Source: Chloroflexota bacterium
Lineage (GTDB): Bacteria; Chloroflexota; Limnocylindria; Limnocylindrales; CSP1-4
Direction of reading: 5' to 3'
NCBI GenBank assembly: GCA_025935925.1
Contig: JAICUI010000014.1
Coordinates: forward strand, 1 to 59,226
DNA length: 59,226 nucleotides
Made by a program: the position numbers and the translations under genes. Under the pieces are notes generated by a model. It saw only the letters and a program-made list of their open reading frames with translations, had not been told where the DNA came from and searched no databases. This document shows, one piece after another, positions 53,755-59,226 of this stretch (positions within the stretch are counted from its first letter, which is position 1; every line of letters starts with the position of its first letter).

Positions 53755-56081
53755 GCGACCGGCGCCGCTGCACGCTCCACGACCGTCGCGGGCCCCTGCG
53801 ACCCGGCTCCGAGCGCGGCGAGCAGGCGCAGCGCGAGCGCCTTGCCGTCCACGTCGGGCTCGAGCCGCGGCCCGGTGCACGCCGGGCAGCCAGCGTCGCA
53901 GGCACACGCGCGGAGCAGGTCAGCGGCACCGTCGACCAGCTCCGCGTGCCGAGCGAACAGCCGCTCCGACAACCCGACGCCGCCGGGCATCGCCTCGTAC
54001 AGGTAGATCGTCGGCGCCTCGTGGTGCGGCGAGCGGACCTGGGACACGAGTCCGAGGTCGCGCGGGTCGACCATGAGCAGCACCGCCGCGACGGCCTGGA
54101 TCGCCCGTCCGGCGCCGATCAGCGCGACGTCGAGCTGGTCGCGCCGCCATCCGATTCCCGCCTGCTCCGCGGTCAGCCAGTACGCAGTCGTCTGGAGCTC
54201 GATCTCCGGCAGGTCGACCGGGCCCCAGCCGACGTTCTCGTCGGTGAGGAACTTCAGCTTCTTGTAGAGCGTGACGAGGCTCGACACCATCACCTCGCCG
54301 TGGACGCGGCGGCCGCCCGTGCCGGGCGCCTCCGCGAACACGTCGAGCGGCTTGAGGGTCACGGCGCGGTTCGCGTACGTGTAGTGGTCGGCGTCGATCC
54401 GGTGCACGTAGGCCTTGCGCTCGCCCCATTCGAGCCGGTCGACGTGGTACTGCACCGACTCGTGCAGATAGATTGCGTGCTGGTGGACGAGCACCTGCGC
54501 GGCGAACAGGTCGACCTCGCCCAGGACCCGCGGCCGGTCCGGCGTGGTGTCGATGATCACCACGTTCTCGGGCGCCGCCGCCCGCAGCGAGACCTCGGAC
54601 GCCGGGAAGTTCTCGGAGCTCCAGTACCACCGCCCGTCGTCGGCCTGGCGCACGGTGCCGCCCTCGCCGAGGAAGGCGAGCAGGTCGTCCGCCGCGCCGG
54701 GGCCGAACCACTCGCGAGGCTCGAACGGCAGCTCGAACGCGGCACACCGGACGTGGGCGAGCAGCACGTGCAGGTTGTCGGCGTCGACGCGCGCCTCTTC
54801 GGGCCGCCCGCCGAGGACGAACTCGGGGTGGTGGATCACGTACTGGTCGACAGGGGACTGGGACGCGACGAGGACCGCGACGCTGACGTCGCCGCGCCGT
54901 CCGGCACGCCCGATCTGCTGCCACGTCCCGGCGATCGACCCCGGGTAGCCGGCGAGCACCGCGACGTCGAGGCGCCCGATGTCGACGCCGAGCTCGAGGG
55001 CATTCGTGCTCACGACGCCGAGGACCTCGCCGTCGCGCAGCCCGCGCTCGATCGCACGACGTTCGGTGGGCAGGTAGCCCGCGCGATACCCGCGGATGCG
55101 GCTCCGCGGTCCGAGGTCCGCGCGCAACGTCTCGCGCAGGTTCGAGAGCATGATCTCGACCGCGACCCGGCTCTTCCCGAAGACCACCGTCTGCCGTCCC
55201 GCGCGGAGGAACGGCAGCGACCAGCGCTGCGCCAGCGTGAGCGCCGATCCGCGAGCCCCCGTCGCGGGATCGAGGACCGGTGGGTCGACCAGCAGCAGGT
55301 GCTTCTCGCCCGACGGGGCGCCGTTGCGGTCGATGAGCCGCATCGGTCGACCCGTGAGCTGCTCCGCGAGCTCGCCCGGGTTCCCGATGGTCGCCGAGCA
55401 GCACACGATGACGGGGTTGGAGCCGTAGTGGCGGCACAGCCGGAGCAGGCGGCGCAGGACGTTGGCTACGTGCGACCCGAACACGCCGCGGTACGTGTGG
55501 AGCTCGTCGATGACGATGACCCGCAGCTGCTCGAACAGCTGGAACCACTTCGTGTGGTGGGGGAGGATCGCGGAGTGGAGCATGTCCGGGTTGGTCACGA
55601 CCACCTGGCCCGCCTTGCGGACGGCCGAGCGGATCGGCGCCGGGGTGTCGCCGTCGTAGCAGGCCGCCGACACCTCGAGGCCCGCATCGAGGACGAGCTC
55701 GCCGAGCTCCGCGACCTGGTCCTGGCCGAGCGCCTTGGTCGGGAACAGGAACAGCGCGCGAGCGGACGGGTCCTCCGCCAGCGACTGCAGGACCGGGATC
55801 GTGTAGCACAGCGACTTCCCGGAGGCCGTCGGCGTCACGACAACCACGTCCTGTTGCGCGTGGACGGCCTCGATCGCGTCCGCCTGGTGCGTGTACGGCC
55901 GCTCGATCCCGCGCTTCGCGAGTCCCGCGAGGATCCTGCCGTCCAGCCACGCGGGCCACTCGCCATGCTCGGCGGTACGCGCCTCGATCACCTCGTGGTG
56001 GACGACGCCGCGGGCGAGCGACGGCTCCTCGAGCAGCTCGTCCAGCACGGCGCGCGTGGTCGCGGGGGCGTAGGTCCGCAT
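53751..56081 (-). CDS. mrfA: DEAD/DEAH-box helicase with DUF1998 domain, MrfA (YprA)-like
   Basis: A 776-residue superfamily 2 helicase. Motif I VVVTPTASGKSLCY, Ia FLFPTKALGQDQ, Ib VVVTNPDMLHSAIL, II VIVIDELHTYRG (DELH), III VCCSATIGNPGELAEQL, then V VVSTNALELGVDIGRLD and VI QQIGRAGRRGD. The C-terminal DUF1998 region ends with four Cys (CACDAGCPAC, about residues 720-735) that bind zinc in this family. B. subtilis MrfA is a 3'-5' helicase for interstrand crosslink repair. ATG 56081 follows GGGAG. The divergent start region has an inverted repeat at 56155-56173. Confidence 0.9.
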   Translation of the reverse strand: MRTYAPATTRAVLDELLEEPSLARGVVHHEVIEARTAEHGEWPAWLDGRILAGLAKRGIERPYTHQADAIEAVHAQQDVVVVTPTASGKSLCYTIPVLQSLAEDPSARALFLFPTKALGQDQVAELGELVLDAGLEVSAACYDGDTPAPIRSAVRKAGQVVVTNPDMLHSAILPHHTKWFQLFEQLRVIVIDELHTYRGVFGSHVANVLRRLLRLCRHYGSNPVIVCCSATIGNPGELAEQLTGRPMRLIDRNGAPSGEKHLLLVDPPVLDPATGARGSALTLAQRWSLPFLRAGRQTVVFGKSRVAVEIMLSNLRETLRADLGPRSRIRGYRAGYLPTERRAIERGLRDGEVLGVVSTNALELGVDIGRLDVAVLAGYPGSIAGTWQQIGRAGRRGDVSVAVLVASQSPVDQYVIHHPEFVLGGRPEEARVDADNLHVLLAHVRCAAFELPFEPREWFGPGAADDLLAFLGEGGTVRQADDGRWYWSSENFPASEVSLRAAAPENVVIIDTTPDRPRVLGEVDLFAAQVLVHQHAIYLHESVQYHVDRLEWGERKAYVHRIDADHYTYANRAVTLKPLDVFAEAPGTGGRRVHGEVMVSSLVTLYKKLKFLTDENVGWGPVDLPEIELQTTAYWLTAEQAGIGWRRDQLDVALIGAGRAIQAVAAVLLMVDPRDLGLVSQVRSPHHEAPTIYLYEAMPGGVGLSERLFARHAELVDGAADLLRACACDAGCPACTGPRLEPDVDGKALALRLLAALGAGSQGPATVVERAAAPVA

Positions 56082-56154
56082 GCCGGTCTCCCGAAGGCTA
56101 TTTCGAACGGATGAGCGATTTGCGCGGAAGTCTACGCCAGCCTGGGACCGCGTT

Positions 56155-56173
56155 GTGACAGCTAGGGTGTCAC
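56155..56173. promoter_or_regulatory. Inverted repeat between divergent mrfA and ftsB-like genes
   Basis: GTGACA (56155-56160) and TGTCAC (56168-56173) form a 6-bp inverted repeat with a seven-base spacer, midway between two divergent start codons. It looks like an operator for a dimeric regulator. No regulator gene lies nearby. Confidence 0.4.
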
Positions 56174-56226
56174 CCGCCACGCGGAGCCTCGCGTTGCGGA
56201 CCGCGAATCGCCGTGCCGGGATCCGG

Positions 56227-56255
56227 TTGACACCCGAATCCGGCGCAGCTACCCT
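56227..56255 (+). promoter_or_regulatory. Consensus promoter of the FtsB/DivIC-like gene
   Basis: A perfect -35 TTGACA (56227-56232), a 17-base spacer and a -10 TACCCT (56250-56255). The -10 ends seven bases before ATG 56263, so transcription should start at or just before the ATG. It is the clearest promoter in the window. Confidence 0.75.
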
Positions 56256-56262
56256 CGGCCCG

Positions 56263-56787
56263 ATGCGGCGTTCCCCCTCGCGACCCGAGTCCGGCCCCCC
56301 GCGGCCCGCAGCCCCCGAGCCGGACCTTCCGGACGCCGACGCCGTCGCCACGCCGGCCGCGACGACCGCGCTCGGCAGCCTCGCCGATCTCCCCGTCGCC
56401 GGCCTGACCCGCCGCCGGATCGCCGTCCTGATCGGCGCGCTGGTCGCCGCGTGGGTGATCGTGCTCTTCGCGCGCCAGGTGGGCGAGGCGAGCGAGGCGA
56501 CCGCACGCGCCGACGCGATGCGAGCGCACAACGCCCAGCTCGAGCAGGACGTCGCGGGCCTCGAGCAGGAGCTGCAGCTGATCCAGCGCCAGTCCTACAT
56601 CGAGCAGGCGGCGCGGGGCTACCGGCTGGGCAACCCCGCGGAGATCCCGTTCACGCTCGCCGAGGACGCGCCGTCCCTCGCGCCTGACGCACCGGGCTCG
56701 GCGGCGACCCGGCTCGGGACCGACAGCGAGCCCGAGCAGCCGATCGACGCTTGGTCCCGGCTGCTCTTCGGCGACGGCGGCGGCTGA
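56263..56787 (+). CDS. FtsB/DivIC-like septum formation initiator protein
   Basis: A 174-residue bitopic membrane protein: cytoplasmic Pro-rich N-terminus (1-48), one membrane helix (RRRIAVLIGALVAAWVIVLFA), then a periplasmic coiled coil (RADAMRAHNAQLEQDVAGLEQELQLIQRQSYIEQAARGYRLG) ending in the conserved ARGYRLGNPAEIPF of the DivIC/FtsL/FtsB group. It would link FtsW/FtsI to the rest of the divisome. The C-terminal 40 residues are unusual and Asp/Pro-rich. Leaderless start (ATG 56263) supported by the promoter above. Confidence 0.85.
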   Translation: MRRSPSRPESGPPRPAAPEPDLPDADAVATPAATTALGSLADLPVAGLTRRRIAVLIGALVAAWVIVLFARQVGEASEATARADAMRAHNAQLEQDVAGLEQELQLIQRQSYIEQAARGYRLGNPAEIPFTLAEDAPSLAPDAPGSAATRLGTDSEPEQPIDAWSRLLFGDGGG

Positions 56788-56799
56788 CCGGGACGATCG

Positions 56800-57840
56800 C
56801 TAGTTGACGGCAGCCTTGGCGATCTCGCCGGCGAGCTGGCACGTGTCCGGCGAGACCGTCACGCCGTCAGCGGTGGTCTGCCAGTCGCCGATCGAGGCCG
56901 CCCGGGAGTCGAGCAGGCTGACGTACGCGAGCCGCCCGCCGCTGCGGACGAGGATGCCGAACGAGCCGCCCTCGGACGCACCCGTGCAGAACGCCTCGTC
57001 GCCGTAGCCCGAGACGTCGCCGCCGAAGTAGCCGCCGGTCTGGGCCGCCGACTTCGCCGTCTGGAAGTCGCCGGACGCGTCGAGCGCGTCCTGCTCCGCG
57101 ATCCGGCCCGTGATGCCAGCCGAGGAGCTGCCGACGACGAGCCAGCAGTCGCTGGCGTCCTTGAGCACCCGCTTGTCGAGCACCTGCCCGATGGTGGCGT
57201 CGGCGATGCCGCCCATGGGGAGGACGGTGGCGTCGTCGCTGCCGAAGATGCCGTTCAGCTCGTCGGCGGAGACGATCGTGCACTCCCTGGCGTTGCCGGT
57301 GTCCGGGTTGACGCCGAGGTCGGACACGAACTGGCGGCCCAGCAGCACGATCCCGACCACGCCGATGACCGCGATGACGACGAGGATCGCGCCGATGATG
57401 AGGCAGCCCTTGAGGCAGCCGTTGCCGGATGAGCTGGCCGGCGCCGGATTCCACGTGCCGGGCGGCGGCGCGCCGCCTGGTGCACCGGGGGCCGGGGCCC
57501 AGGCGGGCTGGCCGGGTTGGCCGGGTGCCGAACCCGGCGCGGGTCCCGGTCCCCAGCCTGCGGGCTGCTGGGACGGCGGCGCTGCCCACGGCGCCGGCTG
57601 CGCCGGCGGCTGGCCGGCGGGGGGCGGACCGGCAGGAGGCGGCGCGGCAGCCGGCGGCTCGGCGGCGGGCGGTGGCTCAGCGCCGGGCTGCGCAGCGCTG
57701 GGCGGGACCGGCGGTTCGGGCGCCCAGGGAGCGACCGGTGGCGTCGCCGGCGGCACGACCTCCGTCGGGGACGCATCGGCCGACGAGGCATCGGGTCCCA
57801 CAGGCTCGGGCTCGCCCGAGCCCGGTGCGTCGCTGGTCAT
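56800..57840 (-). CDS. Membrane protein with Pro-rich cytoplasmic domain and extracellular domain
   Basis: A 346-residue protein: a long Pro/Ala-rich disordered N-terminus (about 1-140), one membrane helix (LKGCLIIGAILVVIAVIGVVGIVLL, about 147-171) preceded by GNGCLKGC, and a C-terminal extracytoplasmic domain of about 170 residues with Cys in REC, SDCW, AFC and TCQ, which may form two disulfides. No family is recognised; the layout recalls actinobacterial DUF4333/lipoprotein-like anchored proteins. ATG 57840 follows GGGAGGGG, a strong ribosome site. Confidence 0.75.
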   Translation of the reverse strand: MTSDAPGSGEPEPVGPDASSADASPTEVVPPATPPVAPWAPEPPVPPSAAQPGAEPPPAAEPPAAAPPPAGPPPAGQPPAQPAPWAAPPSQQPAGWGPGPAPGSAPGQPGQPAWAPAPGAPGGAPPPGTWNPAPASSSGNGCLKGCLIIGAILVVIAVIGVVGIVLLGRQFVSDLGVNPDTGNARECTIVSADELNGIFGSDDATVLPMGGIADATIGQVLDKRVLKDASDCWLVVGSSSAGITGRIAEQDALDASGDFQTAKSAAQTGGYFGGDVSGYGDEAFCTGASEGGSFGILVRSGGRLAYVSLLDSRAASIGDWQTTADGVTVSPDTCQLAGEIAKAAVN

Positions 57841-57964
57841 GGCTCACCCCTCCCGTGACGGAACGCTGGCGCCATTGTGGGTGACGGGCACGTCCCACGT
57901 CTTCGCGTCGCGGCGTCGGTCGTTGGACGCGGCACACCGCCGCCGCTACGATCGGGGCCGCCAC

Positions 57965-58039
57965 GGCGGAGTAGCTCAGTGGTAGAGCAGGGGACTCATA
58001 AGCCCTTGGTCGGTGGTTCGAATCCGCCCTCCGCTACCA
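57965..58039 (+). tRNA. tRNA-Met (CAU anticodon; Ile-CAU not excluded)
   Basis: A full cloverleaf: acceptor GGCGGAG pairs with CTCCGCT (G1-U72 wobble), D arm GCTC/GAGC, anticodon loop CTCATAA with CAT at positions 34-36, T arm GGTGG-TTCGAAT-CCGCC, discriminator A and an encoded CCA. The closing pair of the anticodon stem is A31 opposite G39, a mismatch. Elongator Met is the simplest call; tRNA-Ile with a lysidine-modified CAU would look alike, and no tilS gene lies next to it. A TACGAT -10 sits at 57947-57952. Confidence 0.9.
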
Positions 58040-58331
58040 CCGCGACCTTCCTCGACCGAAGCCCTCGGCGGCCCGGATCCGGGCGTCGTTCCGGGGGCTT
58101 CGTGGTGTGCGGACGCCCGGTTCGTGGAACGGCAAGCCGTCCACCGGCACCGCCGGGCGAGGCCGATGTGACGAAACCTGAACGCCGCCTTAGTGCCCGG
58201 GACGCCATCCATCGGCGATGCTGCCCCGTATTGTCGGCACGGGTGGCCCATCCGGGGTGCCCCGAACCCGACGGTATACTCGCTCGTGGACCGGCGTCGC
58301 ATGCCGGCCGGTTGGCCTGGAGGCGCTCCGT
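58040..58331 (+). other. tRNA-ftsH intergenic region: hairpin terminator and ftsH promoter
   Basis: This 292-base gap has no gene. CGAAGCCC (58057-58064) pairs with GGGCTTCG (58095-58102) around a 14-bp palindrome GCCCGGATCCGGGC (58071-58084), probably ending the tRNA transcript. A TATACT -10 lies at 58275-58280 with no good -35, giving ftsH a leader of about 45 bases with a GGAGG ribosome site at 58319. Neither tilS nor hpt, which often precede ftsH, is here. Confidence 0.55.

Positions 58332-59226
<895 letters not shown>

Noticed and set aside
56105..56125. LexA/SOS box before mrfA
   Set aside because: CGAAC is followed after four bases by GAGCG, matching only part of the GTTCG half-site.

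Overview
The window is very GC-rich (roughly 70% or more by eye), almost fully coding, and carries no rRNA, phage, transposase or CRISPR array. The gene content and the look of several proteins suggest a Chloroflexota bacterium, perhaps of the Limnocylindria type: FhaA/FhaB next to FtsW and PBP2, a MoxR-DUF58-transglutaminase trio, an FmdB-type ribbon with a Ser/Gly tail, and a pterin dehydratase-like/VOC fusion. This is inference from protein character, not from a marker gene. Both ends cut a protease gene: clpX on the left lacks its N-terminus, ftsH on the right lacks its C-terminus.

Layout. 1-4.5 kb: clpX fragment, a repeat-rich stretch with a frameshifted Xre-type regulator, a glycosyltransferase and a methyltransferase. 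4.5-7.5 kb: valS behind a T-box leader. 7.5-12 kb: three zinc-ribbon proteins, a small HTH protein and a YihY membrane protein. 12-16.8 kb: a cell-wall/division operon (two FHA proteins, FtsW/RodA, class B PBP). 17-21.6 kb: MoxR ATPase, DUF58, membrane transglutaminase. 21.6-25.3 kb (minus): class V aminotransferase, SerA and a histidine-phosphatase protein, which together could form the phosphorylated serine pathway. 25.3-26 kb: a VapBC-type toxin-antitoxin pair with a palindromic operator on its start codon. 26-36 kb: RDD protein, secreted papain-fold protein, MurJ, an MFS transporter behind a c-di-AMP (ydaO) riboswitch, a degenerate pterin dehydratase-VOC fusion, TerC behind a yybP-ykoY manganese riboswitch, a serine hydrolase and RarA.

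36-42 kb: DUF4446, a UvrD-like helicase with a C-terminal Fe-S Cas4/AddB-type nuclease, an orphan DNA methyltransferase, a HAD hydrolase and a membrane protein. 42-45.4 kb: M20 amidohydrolase, ureohydrolase, methyltransferase. 45.4-51 kb: a receiver-CpaE-like ATPase, MurI, a zincin metalloprotease, a 2-hydroxyacid dehydrogenase and YchF. 51-56 kb: a small acidic protein, a PfkB kinase, and an overlapping helicase/exonuclease pair resembling MrfA/MrfB of Bacillus. 56-59 kb: an FtsB/DivIC-like protein, a Pro-rich membrane protein, a CAU-anticodon tRNA and ftsH.

Regulation is the most informative part. Three leader RNAs can be read directly (T-box, c-di-AMP, Mn2+). Many genes have a TAnnnT -10 element only 6-8 bases before the start codon, pointing to widespread leaderless transcription. 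The best candidate for something new is the c-di-AMP riboswitch that appears to mask the ribosome binding site of an MFS transporter. The helicase-nuclease/methyltransferase cluster comes second.
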